Shown: positions 36,473-46,981, counted from the stretch's first letter. The stretch is DNA of 64,000 nt from Parvularcula maris (GCF_024505085.1 NZ_JANIBC010000005.1:1-64000), one strand, 5' to 3'. The notes: generated by a model from the sequence alone, not told the origin. Numbers and translations are program-made.

Positions 36473-36950
36473 AATCCTTCATGAGCCGCTGCTTCTGCCT
36501 GCCCCACTCGCGGTCCTTCTCCGTCTGGCGCTTGTCGTGGAGCTTCTTGCCCTCGGCCACGGCGATGTCGAGTTTCACGCGGCCGGACTTGTCGAAGACC
36601 ATGCGTAGGGGGACGATCGTTCTGCCCTGCTTCTCGACGCTGCCGGTCAGCGTGTTCACCTGGCGCTTGTGCAGCAGCAGCTTGCGCGGGCGCTTGGGCT
36701 CGTGGTTCTCGCGGTTGCCGCCTGAATATTCGGGGATGTTGGCGTTGATGAGCCAGATCTCCGGCCCGTTCGGTCCGCGCTCGGGCGAGCAGTAGCTCTC
36801 GGCGATGTTGGCCTTGCCCTCGCGCAGGGCCTTTACCTCCGTACCTTGAAGAACGATGCCCGCCTCGATCACGTCGTCGAGCTTGTACTCGTAGCGGGCG
36901 CGCCTGTTCTCCGCGATCAGCTTTCGCTCCGGTCCCTGCTTCTTCGCCAT
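36465..36950 (-). CDS. smpB: SsrA-binding protein
   Basis: SmpB binds tmRNA and brings it to stalled ribosomes for trans-translation. The 161-residue protein has the core beta-barrel: IAENRRARYEYKLDDVIEAGIVLQGTEVKALREGKANI, then PERGPNGPEIWLINANIPEYS, and the basic tail KKLHDKRQTEKDREW that enters the decoding centre. The length matches the family. Its ATG shares one base with the TGA of dapA (TGATG). Confidence 0.97.
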   Translation of the reverse strand: MAKKQGPERKLIAENRRARYEYKLDDVIEAGIVLQGTEVKALREGKANIAESYCSPERGPNGPEIWLINANIPEYSGGNRENHEPKRPRKLLLHKRQVNTLTGSVEKQGRTIVPLRMVFDKSGRVKLDIAVAEGKKLHDKRQTEKDREWGRQKQRLMKDYG

Positions 36951-37834
36951 CAGATCATTCCGAGGGCGGAAAGAGCCTTGTTCACCTTCGCCCTTGCCGC
37001 CTCGCCCGCAGGCATCATGGGCAGGCGCAGCTCCTCCTCGATGAGCCCCAGCCGCGACAGCGCGTATTTCGCGGGTGCAGGGGAGGCATCGGAGAACATA
37101 GCGTCGTGAAGCGGCGTCAGCGTGTCCTGCAGCGCGCGGGCCTTCTCATAGTCTCCCTCGGCACAGGCCGCCTGGAGCTCCGCACAAAGATGGGGCGCGA
37201 CATTGGCGCTGACCGAGATGCAGCCCACACCCCCCATGGCGTTGAAGCCCACCGCAGTCACGTCCTCGCCGGAGAGGAAGGCGAAACCCTCAGGGCAGGA
37301 GAGGCGGTGCCGCGCCATGCGGGCGAGATCGCCGCTGGCATCCTTGAGCGCCACCATGTTCGGCAGGCCCGCAAGCTCGGCGATGAGATCCTCGCGAAGG
37401 TCCGAGGCTGTCCGTCCGGGCACGTTGTAGACGATGACGGGCAGGTCCGTCGCGCCGCCTAGCGCGCGGTAGTGCTCGATGATGCCCGCCCGCGGCGGCT
37501 TGTTGTAGTAGCCGGTGGTGGCCATGAGGCCGTCCGCCCCGACCTCGGCCGCCCGTTCGGCCAGCATCACCGCGTCGCGGGTCACATTGGCGCCGACCCC
37601 GCCGATGATCTTCGCGCGGCCTGCGGCAAGCTTCACCGCCCGGCCGATCACGCCGATATGCTCGTCATCGGTCAGCGCCGCCGCCTCGCCCGTGGTGCCT
37701 GCGATGACGAGGGCGGAGGTGCCGCCCTCGATCTGCCGCTCGATCAGGGTCTCGAAGGCCGCCTCATCCACCTCGCCCTTCTTGAAGGGGGTGACCAGGG
37801 CAACCATCGATCCGCGCAGCCAGTCCGGAGCCAT
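36950..37834 (-). CDS. dapA: 4-hydroxy-tetrahydrodipicolinate synthase
   Basis: DapA condenses pyruvate with aspartate semialdehyde in the lysine/diaminopimelate pathway. The 294-residue protein starts GSMVALVTPFKKGEVDEAAF; GTTGEAAALTDDE holds the pocket Thr pair, YYNKPP and VYNVPGRTASD the tyrosine and proton-relay region, and VALKDASGDL the Schiff-base lysine. I chose the ATG at 37834, six bases after GAGGAGG, rather than the ORF limit at 37894. It is followed by smpB and the small ORF in one unit. Confidence 0.95.
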   Translation of the reverse strand: MAPDWLRGSMVALVTPFKKGEVDEAAFETLIERQIEGGTSALVIAGTTGEAAALTDDEHIGVIGRAVKLAAGRAKIIGGVGANVTRDAVMLAERAAEVGADGLMATTGYYNKPPRAGIIEHYRALGGATDLPVIVYNVPGRTASDLREDLIAELAGLPNMVALKDASGDLARMARHRLSCPEGFAFLSGEDVTAVGFNAMGGVGCISVSANVAPHLCAELQAACAEGDYEKARALQDTLTPLHDAMFSDASPAPAKYALSRLGLIEEELRLPMMPAGEAARAKVNKALSALGMI

Positions 37835-37982
37835 CATCGGCCTCCTCTTCCTTCGGGTGAAAACGAAGCCAGGGGCTACGCCGCGAGACGGCACTTCGCA
37901 AGCCGCGCGGTCTGCAGCGGCTTTAGCAAAGCGTGCATAATGTCAGGTGGCACTGCGCTGCAAAACCGCTAGGCTTTCCCCA

Positions 37983-40151
37983 ATGCTAGGGCGCGTACTT
38001 CTTCTGATCCTTCTCCTGACGGCGGCGACGGGCTTCGCGCCTGGCCCGCCACGCCTCAAGCCCGAGCCCCCCGCGCCGCCCTACCTCTCCCGCGAGGAGG
38101 CCCGCGTGCTGCGCGATGTCTTCGAGAGCGTGGATGACCGCCGCTACACCCATGCGCGCGAGAGCCGCCTCGTGCTGCAGGACCCGCTGGCGCGGGCCAT
38201 GGCGAACTGGAAGCTGCTCTCTTCCAGCGCGCTCGACCTGACGCTTGCCGAGTACGACGTCTTCCTCGACCAGCACCCGGGCTGGCCGAACCCGATCACC
38301 CTGCAGCGCAAGGCCGAGGCGCTGATGGACGAGGACACACCGCCCGAAGAGGTCGTCGCCTTCTTCGAGAGGCGGGAGCCTGTCTCCGGCTTCGGCAAGC
38401 TCCATCTCGCCCGCGCGCTCTATGCGCTGCGCAACGAGGAGGCGGCGCGCGGCTACCTTCTCAGCGCCTGGACCGAGCACAACTTCAACGCCGCCGACAG
38501 CCGCGCGCTCCTGGCCGATTTCGGGCGCTATCTCGGCCCCGACGACCACTTCGCCAAGGCCGACCGCGCGCTCTTCCGGCGCAGCACCGGGGGCGTCGAG
38601 GATGTGCAGGGCCTTCTGAGCAGGACCCGCGCGGCCGAAGTCGCCGTGCGCGTCGACCTTCTTCGCGGACGCCGAAGGGGATGGCAGGCCTATGAGCGCC
38701 TGCCGCGGGAGACCCGCATGGACCCAGGGGTCCTCCACGCCGCGGTCCGCTATCTGCGCCGGGCTGGCCGGGAGGAGGAGGCGGTGCAGCTCGCAGGGCT
38801 CGCCCCCTTGAACCCCGACGAGCTCCGCAGCCCCGAAGGCTGGTTCTACGAGCGCAAGCTCCTGGCCCGATGGGCGCTGAAGCAGGGCCGCTTCTCCGAC
38901 GCCTACGCGCTGTCCGCCTATTCAGGGCTGAAGGAGGGCGCGGACTTCGCCGAGGCTGAGTTCATGGCGGGCTGGGTGGCGCTTCGGTTCCTGGGCGATG
39001 CCGAGCGCGCGCGGCAGCATTTCGGCTTTCTGACCCAGGGGGTGAGCTCGCCCATCAGCCTGGCCAGGGGAAACTACTGGCTCGCCCGCGCCTATGAGGC
39101 GCTAGGCGACGATGTCCGGGCGCGGGCCTACTACCTCGTAGCGGCGGACTACCCCTACACCTTCTACGGCCAGCTCGCCATCGAAACGATCGGCCAGGGC
39201 GCGCCGCTCTTCGCCTTCCCCGCGGCCGAGCCGGTCACCGAGGGCGAGCGGGCGCTCCTTCAGCAGCGCGACCTGGCACGTGCCATGCGCATCCTCGACC
39301 ATCTCGATGCCGATACGGACTTCCGCCGCTTCGCCCTGGCCCTCGATGATCAGCTCACCCGCCCCGGCGAGGTGAAAGCCTTCGCCGAGCTCGTCCGCGA
39401 TGCAGGGGAGTTCGACCTCATCGTGCGCGCCGGTAAGACGACGAGGCGCTCCGGCGCCATCGTGCCCGAGGTCATCTACCCCCTAGTCCCCGTCCCCGCC
39501 CGCGCAGCGGCTTTCACCGAGAAGCCCCTTATTCTCGGCCTCAGCCGCCAGGAGTCGGAGTTCAAGGTGGACGCCTACTCCTCCGCCCGCGCCAAGGGGA
39601 TGATGCAGCTCCTCGATTCTACCGCCAGGATCACCGCGAGGAAGGAGGGTATCCCCTTCTACTCAGACCGGCTTCTCACCGATGCGGACTACAACTTCAC
39701 CCTCGGCGCCGCCCATCTCAGCCACCTCGTGGAACGCTTCGGCGGCAGCTACGTCATGGTGCTCGCCGCCTATAACGCAGGGCCGCACCGGGTGGACGAC
39801 TGGGTGGCCGAGTATGGCGACCCCCGGCGCCGCGATGTGGACCCCGTCGACTGGGTCGAGCTGATCCCTTTCTCCGAGACCAGGAACTACGTCATGCGGG
39901 TTTTGGAGAACACGCAGGTCTACCGCTCTCGCCTCGACGGTCTGCCCTTGGGGCTTCAGCTCTCCGAGGACCTCACCCGCGGCAGCACGGCGAGCTTCGC
40001 CGCCATCGGTCAGCCCGTGCCGGTGCCGGTCCTCTGGGGCAGGGCCGCCGATGCAGGCGGTCCGCTGATCGACATCGACACCCTAGGCCCCTCGCTCAGC
40101 GCCGTGTGGGAGCAGGGGACGCTCAGCCAGCCTTCTCCCACCGCCCCCTAG
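37983..40151 (+). CDS. slt: Soluble lytic murein transglycosylase
   Basis: This periplasmic enzyme cuts peptidoglycan glycan strands to make 1,6-anhydromuropeptides. The 722-residue protein has a signal peptide (MLGRVLLLILLLTAATGFAP), a long superhelical region with tetratricopeptide-like repeats, and a C-terminal SLT domain: GLSRQESEF with catalytic Glu524, AKGMMQLLDSTA and VLAAYNAGPHRVDDW. Layout and size match Slt70-type enzymes. I chose the ATG at 37983, which starts the signal peptide. Its last 29 bases overlap the convergent holC. Confidence 0.93.
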   Translation: MLGRVLLLILLLTAATGFAPGPPRLKPEPPAPPYLSREEARVLRDVFESVDDRRYTHARESRLVLQDPLARAMANWKLLSSSALDLTLAEYDVFLDQHPGWPNPITLQRKAEALMDEDTPPEEVVAFFERREPVSGFGKLHLARALYALRNEEAARGYLLSAWTEHNFNAADSRALLADFGRYLGPDDHFAKADRALFRRSTGGVEDVQGLLSRTRAAEVAVRVDLLRGRRRGWQAYERLPRETRMDPGVLHAAVRYLRRAGREEEAVQLAGLAPLNPDELRSPEGWFYERKLLARWALKQGRFSDAYALSAYSGLKEGADFAEAEFMAGWVALRFLGDAERARQHFGFLTQGVSSPISLARGNYWLARAYEALGDDVRARAYYLVAADYPYTFYGQLAIETIGQGAPLFAFPAAEPVTEGERALLQQRDLARAMRILDHLDADTDFRRFALALDDQLTRPGEVKAFAELVRDAGEFDLIVRAGKTTRRSGAIVPEVIYPLVPVPARAAAFTEKPLILGLSRQESEFKVDAYSSARAKGMMQLLDSTARITARKEGIPFYSDRLLTDADYNFTLGAAHLSHLVERFGGSYVMVLAAYNAGPHRVDDWVAEYGDPRRRDVDPVDWVELIPFSETRNYVMRVLENTQVYRSRLDGLPLGLQLSEDLTRGSTASFAAIGQPVPVPVLWGRAADAGGPLIDIDTLGPSLSAVWEQGTLSQPSPTAP

Positions 40152-40557
40152 CGTCCTGGCGCCAATAGGTGACGTCGAAGCCCTCGGCCTTGAGCGCCTT
40201 CCAGCGCTCGCGAGCATCCGCCGTGCCCGCCTGATCGAACAGCAGCACGCAGCGCTCGAAGCCCTTCATCGCCTCGGCGTCCATCTCGGTGCCCGGCGTC
40301 AGGAATGCCGCCGCTGCGCCGTTGGGCGCCTCGTCACTCAGGCTCAGAAGGACGGGCTCCTCCGCGCCGCTCGTGCCGTGGGGCAGAAAACTCTCGTCGC
40401 GATAGGTCCAAAGCGCCTCGTCCAGCGCCTCCAGCGCTTCGGGCGTGTCCGCCTTGACCAGCGCCCGCCACCCCTTGGCCAGGGTCTTCTCCAGAAGGCT
40501 CGGCAGTGCCTCCTCAAGCCGGGAGCGTTCGAGCTGGTAGAAGAAGATTTCGGTCAT
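40123..40557 (-). CDS. holC: DNA polymerase III subunit chi
   Basis: Chi links the clamp-loader subunit psi to SSB at the replication fork. The 144-residue protein has the HolC features: MTEIFFYQLERSRLEEALPSLLEKTLAKGWRALV, TYRDESFLPHG and CVLLFDQAGTADARERWKALKAEGFDVTYW. In many proteobacteria holC follows pepA; here it follows vapC, whose TGA overlaps its ATG (ATGA). Its 3' end overlaps slt. Confidence 0.93.
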   Translation of the reverse strand: MTEIFFYQLERSRLEEALPSLLEKTLAKGWRALVKADTPEALEALDEALWTYRDESFLPHGTSGAEEPVLLSLSDEAPNGAAAAFLTPGTEMDAEAMKGFERCVLLFDQAGTADARERWKALKAEGFDVTYWRQDARGRWEKAG

Positions 40558-40991
40558 CGTCCCGGTTCACCTTGTTCGGCAAAGGGGTTCATCAGTCTGA
40601 GACCACACCCCTCGAAGTCACGTGTGTTCCGCGTGGCGAGCCGTAAGCCTCGCTCGAGCACGATCCCGGCGATCATCATATCCACCATCTCCGCATGAAG
40701 ACCTGCAGCTTCCCGCGCGGCCGAGGCTTCGGCGGTTCGGTGCGCGGCAGCCCGGTCGAAGGCCAAGACCCGACCGGCGAAGGCCTCGTCGGCGAAGTCT
40801 GTAAAGCGCGCCAACAACGCACCGCGTTTCTTTCCTTCCGGCAAGCGGAGAAGGCCGCGCTGAATCTCCGCCATAGAGATAGCCGTGACCGCAAGCTCCG
40901 TAGCATGAAGGCCGCGCAGCCATTCCATCACCGAACGGTCCGGTGATGGCCGCATCGTTTCGGACACAATATTGGTGTCAAGCACGATCAT
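40554..40991 (-). CDS. vapC: VapC/FitB-type PIN-domain toxin
   Basis: The 145-residue PIN-domain ribonuclease is the toxin of a type II toxin-antitoxin pair. The acidic site looks intact: Asp5 in VLDTNIVSE, Glu in AISMAEIQRGL, Asp in DMMIAGIVLERG and Asp in TRNTRDFEG. The style (VLDTNIVSE start) is that of FitB. The antitoxin gene lies immediately upstream with a one-base overlap (TGATG), and holC starts within its stop codon (ATGA). Such toxins cleave tRNA or rRNA in some members. Confidence 0.93.
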   Translation of the reverse strand: MIVLDTNIVSETMRPSPDRSVMEWLRGLHATELAVTAISMAEIQRGLLRLPEGKKRGALLARFTDFADEAFAGRVLAFDRAAAHRTAEASAAREAAGLHAEMVDMMIAGIVLERGLRLATRNTRDFEGCGLRLMNPFAEQGEPGR

Positions 40992-41236
40992 CAGGAGAAG
41001 TCCGCTTCGCCTCGCCTGCTCTCTCTCGGCGGCAGTTCAAGCTCGACCCCGTTCTCACCACCGAAATAGCGCTCGGCCATGTCCGCCAGCGAGGGCGCTT
41101 CGTCCGGCTCTCGTAAAGCCTCCCGCCGCAGCGCCTCCCTGGCGAAAGCCTCGAGAGAGAGACCCGCCTTCGCCGCCTTCACGCGCAGGGCTGATTTCGT
41201 CTCGTCCGACAGTCCGCGCACGTTGATGTTGGCCAT
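40991..41236 (-). CDS. FitA-like ribbon-helix-helix antitoxin
   Basis: The 81-residue protein starts MANINVRGLSDETKSALRVKAA, the ribbon-helix-helix DNA-binding fold of FitA/VapB-type antitoxins, followed by an acidic tail (ERYFGGENGVELELPP) that would neutralise the PIN toxin. I chose the ATG at 41236 because AGGAGG lies four bases upstream and the family begins there; the ORF can extend to 41296. It should repress its own operon, and therefore also holC. Confidence 0.9.
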   Translation of the reverse strand: MANINVRGLSDETKSALRVKAAKAGLSLEAFAREALRREALREPDEAPSLADMAERYFGGENGVELELPPRESRRGEADFS

Positions 41237-41472
41237 AGGTCCTCCTGGAAACACACTTACGCAACGCACCCATTGGACGCAATGACCCCACTGCACAGCA
41301 CGGCTCGTTGGTCCTTCGTTAGCCTTAACGATTTCTCGTCAGTTCTGCGGCAAATCGCTGTTAGTGATGACAGCCTGGGTGCCGATTGGCCATGGGAGGG
41401 GACATGCGTAGCCGCCACAGTTTGCGATTTGGATCGGGCCTCGGCGCTGAAACCAGACGAAGGAACGTCTCC

Positions 41473-42477
41473 ATGACCGAGCGGCGGCGCATCGTCATCT
41501 GGGCCGTGAGCGACGGGCGTGCCGGGCTCGAGAACCAGGTGCTGGGTCTTGCCGAAGCCGTTCAGCGTAAGACCCCCGCCTCCATCGTCACCAAACGCAT
41601 AGCCGTCGACGCCCGCGCCGAAAAGCTGCCCCGCGCCCTCTGGGGCGACCCCTTCTCGCGCCTGACGCCAGAGAGCGACAAGCTGCAGGCCCCCTGGCCG
41701 GACCTTCTCATCGGCTGCGGCAGGCGCATCGTGCCCTTTACCCGCGCTTTGAAGCAGCACTGCTTCACGGTGCAGACCCAGGACCCCAAGGCCAAGCCGG
41801 GCGATTTCGGCATGGTCGTCCCCCCCGCCCATGACCAGCTTCGCGGCACTAACGTGCTGCCCATCCAGGGAAGCCCCAACCGCCTCTCCAAGGAGCGGCT
41901 CAACCTCGAAGCCCAGCTTCTCAGCCTCTCCCTGCCCCGCGACATCCAGTTCAAGAACCCCTACGCCGCGGTGATGATCGGCGGGCCGAGCCGCGACTAC
42001 CGCTGGAACGCCGAGGCGGAGGACAAGATCCTCTCCAGCATCGCCGCCGTCATCCAGCGCGGTCATTTCGTCCTCGCAACGGTCTCGCGGAGAACACCGG
42101 CATCCTTTGCGACCAGGCTGAAGAACGCCTTCAAGCCCTCCAAGCTCTGGCTATGGGACGGCGAGCCCGTCGGTCCCGTGGACAACCCCTATTTCGGCAT
42201 GCTCGGCATGGCCGACCGGGTGCTGGTGACCGAAGAGAGCGCCAACATGATCACCGAAGCCGCCTTCACCGGCGCCCCTGTCCACCTTCTCCCCCTCCCC
42301 GGCGGCGGTGCGAAATGGCAGCGCTTCCACGAAAGCCTCGAAAGCCGCGGCGTCCTCCGCCCCAAAGCGGACTTCAGCGAGGAGTGGACCTACCCCCCGC
42401 TGCGCGAAACCGACCGCGTCGCCGAAGAGCTCGTCAAGAAGCTCGTCGCGCGAGGCATCATCGAGGCGGGGATATAA
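41473..42477 (+). CDS. Mitochondrial fission ELM1 family protein
   Basis: The 334-residue protein belongs to the ELM1 family, named from a plant mitochondrial fission factor and common in alphaproteobacteria. It starts IVIWAVSDGRAGLENQVLGLAEAV, with DLLIGCGRRI, TVQTQDPK, MVVPPAHD, VMIGGPSRDYRW and VTEESANMITEAAF; the last part resembles GT-B glycosyltransferase nucleotide-sugar sites. The bacterial function is not established. I start at 41473, which has GAAGGA upstream, not at the ORF limit 41386. A strong terminator follows. Confidence 0.9.
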   Translation: MTERRRIVIWAVSDGRAGLENQVLGLAEAVQRKTPASIVTKRIAVDARAEKLPRALWGDPFSRLTPESDKLQAPWPDLLIGCGRRIVPFTRALKQHCFTVQTQDPKAKPGDFGMVVPPAHDQLRGTNVLPIQGSPNRLSKERLNLEAQLLSLSLPRDIQFKNPYAAVMIGGPSRDYRWNAEAEDKILSSIAAVIQRGHFVLATVSRRTPASFATRLKNAFKPSKLWLWDGEPVGPVDNPYFGMLGMADRVLVTEESANMITEAAFTGAPVHLLPLPGGGAKWQRFHESLESRGVLRPKADFSEEWTYPPLRETDRVAEELVKKLVARGIIEAGI

Positions 42478-42497
42478 CCCAACTGCTTCACGAAAAA

Positions 42498-42530
42498 GGG
42501 CTCGGCAACGATCAGTTGCCGAGCCCTTTT
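42498..42530. terminator. Bidirectional rho-independent terminator
   Basis: A perfect 12-bp stem (GGGCTCGGCAAC / GTTGCCGAGCCC) with a five-base loop, followed by TTTT and preceded by AAAAA. It can end both the ELM1 gene (+) and the TonB-dependent receptor gene (-). A second hairpin without T-run lies at 42537-42565. Confidence 0.92.
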
Positions 42531-42536
42531 GTATTG

Positions 42537-42565
42537 CGGGAGGGACGCTCATAGCGCCCCTCCCG
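42537..42565. repeat. Hairpin next to the terminator
   Basis: An inverted repeat with 13-base arms and one mismatch (CGGGAGGGACGCT / AGCGCCCCTCCCG) around a CAT loop, seven bases after the end of the TonB-dependent receptor gene. No T-run follows, so it may protect the RNA 3' end. Confidence 0.7.
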
Positions 42566-42571
42566 TCGGTC

Positions 42572-45500
42572 TTAGAACGTCGCGTTCACGCCGAGGAAGA
42601 AGAACCGGCCACGCGGACCTGCCGGGCGAGACAGGCTGCCGAGGTACGGTTCGACTTCGGTCAGGTTGTTCACACCGCCGTAGATCTCCAGACCTTCTTT
42701 GATCGTGTACGACGCATTGATGTCGTGTACGAAAGAGCCGTCATTGGAGAGGATGTTGGCGAAGTTATCGTCTTCGGCATCGCGGTTGGTGATGCCAACC
42801 AAAAGCTGCTCGGATTCGAGGCGACCGCGCCATCCGATGCGGTAGTTGTCACCCAGTTGCCAGTTGGCTCCGAAGTTGACGATCCAGTCAGGACGGGTGG
42901 CTTCTCCTTGGTTGTCGAAGACATCGTCCGGCTGCGACGGATCAGGCACCGACTCGTTCTCAAGGAACCGAGTGCCCTGCGAGTTCAGACTGACGGACGA
43001 CCCCATGCCGAACACATCCGGTGTATCGAAGCTGTAGTCGACGCGCCAGTCGAGGCCAGACACTTCCACCGCGCCGAGGTTGATGAGACCGGAGCGGAAA
43101 CCGGTGATGAAGCCATCGGTCGGGTCACGATCAATGGAGTCGCAGAACTGGTTGTTGATCGACGGAAGGTCGACGCAGTTTTGAGCGATCTGGAAGGCAG
43201 AAAGGCTGTCGATCAGTCCTTCAATCTCGATGTCGTAGTAGTCGAGGGTAACGATCAGTCCGTCGAACAGACCGTCGAACTCACCCGCCGGACGCCACAC
43301 ACCACCGATCGTCAGCGTATCGGCTTCCTCAGGCTCTAGGTCAGGGTTGCCGCCGCTGAAGCCAGGAATGAAAGCCGACACGAAGTTGGTGGAGTCGTAG
43401 TTCTCTAGATCAGAAATGAACAAGGCACAGTTCTGTGCACGGAACTCCGAACCGCCATCGATGAAGTTGGGGTTACAGGGGTCGTCGCCAGCATTGAGGC
43501 TCACAGTGAACCTGGGCGCGAAGGCTTCGCCGATATTCGGGACACGGATAGCACGAGACCGGGTTGCACGGAAGGTCAGCGAGTCGAACGGAGACCAGCG
43601 ACCACCCACGTTCCACGTGTCCGTATCTTCGTACACGTCATAGTCGGAGTAGCGGTAGGCACCATTGATTTCGAGCATCTTGACGAAGGGAAGATCGGCC
43701 AGAAGCGGAACTTTTAGCTCCCCGAAGAACTCAGAGACCTCGTATTCGCCGTCCGATGGGAAGTCCGGACCACCGCGGGACTCGATCGAACCGAAGGTGA
43801 GGCCGCTACGGATCAGAGCATCCGGAGTTGCCGAGGACTGCTCGTTACGGAACTCGTAACCGAGAGCATAGCTGACGGGACCTGCGGGAAGTTCGAAGAA
43901 CCAGCCGGTATCACCAGCGAGCGTTGCGAGGAAGTTGCGCTGTTCGATATCGTTGCGGGAGACGACTTCCTGAAAGACGAAGGCGGCACCCTCCTCGGAG
44001 ATCGAGTTCTCACCGAAGATGCTGATCGGAACGCACTGACCGTCGCCCGGCACGAAGGTCGAGATCTGGAAGTTGTCGTTCTGACGCGGGAAGGTTGAGG
44101 CGGGCGGGACCACCGCATCCGGGTCGATATCGGCACGGCACACGATCTCACCGGAGTCCGGATCGACGACCGCATCAAGCGCAGCGAAGTAGCGGTCCTC
44201 TACGCGGCTGAAGCTGCTGATATCAGCATCCGTACGGCCGTAGTTGAAAGATACCTCGTAGTTGAGGTTGTAATCCTCAACCTGACCTTCAATCCCGCCG
44301 ACGATACGGAAGGTCTGCCGCTCCGCGACCGGATTGGAACGTGCCGTGACGTCGAGAACGTCCCGCGAGATGACGAGGATCGGGTCTATACCTTCGCCCT
44401 CAAGCTGCGCGATCTGGGCTTGCAGCGGTTCAGGAATGAAGGGGTTGTCCAGTGCGATCGGGATATCATCGTTGAAGCCGTTGACCTGGTTCGACTCCTT
44501 GGTCCGCGTGGAGACGAACTTCGCATCGAGGAACAGATTGGCGAATTGGGACAGCTCGTAGTTCGTCCGTGCCTGGAACAACACACGATCGTTCTCAGGA
44601 AGCAGCAGCTCATCATCGGGTTCCGCCGACACACCGTCGCCGCCTTGGGCATCGAACGCGCCGAGGAAGATGTCGCCAGGATTGTAGGCGCGCAAGACAC
44701 CACTACCGGAGTCGAAGAACTGACAGGTCGGGATCTCGGCCGAGCCGATCGTGTCACAGCCAACGGTGCCGCCCGAGCCTGCAACTTCGACGAAGGCGCT
44801 GGAGAAGCCAGCGGTGTTGCCATCGCCAAGCGCAATCACGCCGCCAGCCGATGAGATGGGCAGGCGCTGATCGACAAGCCAGACGTTGCGGATATCAGAG
44901 CTGATACCCGTGGCGTCTTCATTGTTCGGTCCGAGGAAGCCGCGGCCGTTACCTGCGAAGTCGCGGTCGCCAGCGAAGACCGGTTCGGTCATCTGATACT
45001 CGATAGCGAAGACCGCCTGACCGCGGCCATCGGCAGTCTCAAAGCCGTTTGCCACAGAGATGAAGAACTCTTCGGCATCGCCGTCATCGGTGATGCCGCC
45101 CTGGGTACGAACCTCGAAGCCGTCGAAGCTGGAGCCGTCGCGGAGAATGAAGTTCACGACGCCCGAGACAGCGTCCGCACCGTAGATCGACGACGCACCA
45201 CCCGTGGAGACATCAACACGGTCAAGAAGGGCTGTGGAGATCGTGTTCACATCGACCGAGGCAGTGCCTTCGATACCGGCCACGTGGCGGCGTCCGTCTT
45301 CCAGAACGAGAGTCCGAACGGTTCCCAGCCCACGCAGGTCCAGAAGCGATGCGCCGAGCGGCGTTCCATTGAAGGCTGAGAACGATCCTGGGAGCGACGA
45401 TTGAAGTTGAGGCGACTCGCGCAGCAGAGCTGTGATGTCGATCTGACCGCTTTCGCGAATGGTCTCGCCGCCAACGGCGATGATCGGGCCAGCAGCATCG

Positions 45501-45673
45501 AGCGTGCTATCGCTCGCGATGCGCGAACCGGTGACGACGATGACGTCGCGGTCCTCGGACTGCTCCTCGGTCACTTCCTGAGCGGCGGCGTAGTTACCGG
45601 CAGCCAGCACGAACGCGCTAGCAGCTACGCTCGCACCCAATGAGAGTTTGTAGGACGACTTTCGGTTTCTCAT
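42572..45673 (-). CDS. TonB-dependent outer-membrane receptor
   Basis: The 1033-residue protein imports a large or chelated substrate through the outer membrane, powered by TonB-ExbBD. It has a signal peptide ending near AAAQ, a TonB box region (DVIVVTGSRI), the plug domain (AALLRE..., RVDVSTGGASSIYGADAVSGVVNF) and the beta-barrel ending in aromatic FLGVNATF. The plug segment STGGASSIYGADAVSG is typical of the large receptors of Caulobacter-type and sphingomonad-type bacteria, which take oligosaccharides or peptides. I chose the ATG at 45673, which has AAGGGG upstream. No linked substrate enzymes are next to it, so the ligand is unknown. Confidence 0.95.
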   Translation of the reverse strand: MRNRKSSYKLSLGASVAASAFVLAAGNYAAAQEVTEEQSEDRDVIVVTGSRIASDSTLDAAGPIIAVGGETIRESGQIDITALLRESPQLQSSLPGSFSAFNGTPLGASLLDLRGLGTVRTLVLEDGRRHVAGIEGTASVDVNTISTALLDRVDVSTGGASSIYGADAVSGVVNFILRDGSSFDGFEVRTQGGITDDGDAEEFFISVANGFETADGRGQAVFAIEYQMTEPVFAGDRDFAGNGRGFLGPNNEDATGISSDIRNVWLVDQRLPISSAGGVIALGDGNTAGFSSAFVEVAGSGGTVGCDTIGSAEIPTCQFFDSGSGVLRAYNPGDIFLGAFDAQGGDGVSAEPDDELLLPENDRVLFQARTNYELSQFANLFLDAKFVSTRTKESNQVNGFNDDIPIALDNPFIPEPLQAQIAQLEGEGIDPILVISRDVLDVTARSNPVAERQTFRIVGGIEGQVEDYNLNYEVSFNYGRTDADISSFSRVEDRYFAALDAVVDPDSGEIVCRADIDPDAVVPPASTFPRQNDNFQISTFVPGDGQCVPISIFGENSISEEGAAFVFQEVVSRNDIEQRNFLATLAGDTGWFFELPAGPVSYALGYEFRNEQSSATPDALIRSGLTFGSIESRGGPDFPSDGEYEVSEFFGELKVPLLADLPFVKMLEINGAYRYSDYDVYEDTDTWNVGGRWSPFDSLTFRATRSRAIRVPNIGEAFAPRFTVSLNAGDDPCNPNFIDGGSEFRAQNCALFISDLENYDSTNFVSAFIPGFSGGNPDLEPEEADTLTIGGVWRPAGEFDGLFDGLIVTLDYYDIEIEGLIDSLSAFQIAQNCVDLPSINNQFCDSIDRDPTDGFITGFRSGLINLGAVEVSGLDWRVDYSFDTPDVFGMGSSVSLNSQGTRFLENESVPDPSQPDDVFDNQGEATRPDWIVNFGANWQLGDNYRIGWRGRLESEQLLVGITNRDAEDDNFANILSNDGSFVHDINASYTIKEGLEIYGGVNNLTEVEPYLGSLSRPAGPRGRFFFLGVNATF

Positions 45674-45762
45674 GAGAACCCCTTCCCGATAGATCGGCCG
45701 GATGGCCAAGTCAGCTCATGCACGGCACGCGTTTGGTGCACTGCACAATCATGAAGCTGCGA

Positions 45763-45777
45763 TTAAGGGGGTGTTAG
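45763..45777. promoter_or_regulatory. Candidate CtrA-type box upstream of the TonB-dependent receptor
   Basis: TTAA, seven bases (GGGGGTG), then TTAG: one base from TTAA-N7-TTAA. It lies 90 bases upstream of the receptor start, in the 291-base divergent spacer shared with trxB. Confidence 0.3.
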
Positions 45778-45937
45778 AAGCGGTGTTCAAGTCGCTTACG
45801 ACATAGTCCGGCAATTTTCGGACGAACCAGCCGTTGTTGTTGTAGTTTTGTCACACGGTTTTGTGTTGGCATGGTCGTCCGAAAGTGTGGCGTCGACCTA
45901 TCAGAGCTTGAACCCGTGCGCTGGGACCCGCACATAA

Positions 45938-46981
<1,044 letters not shown>

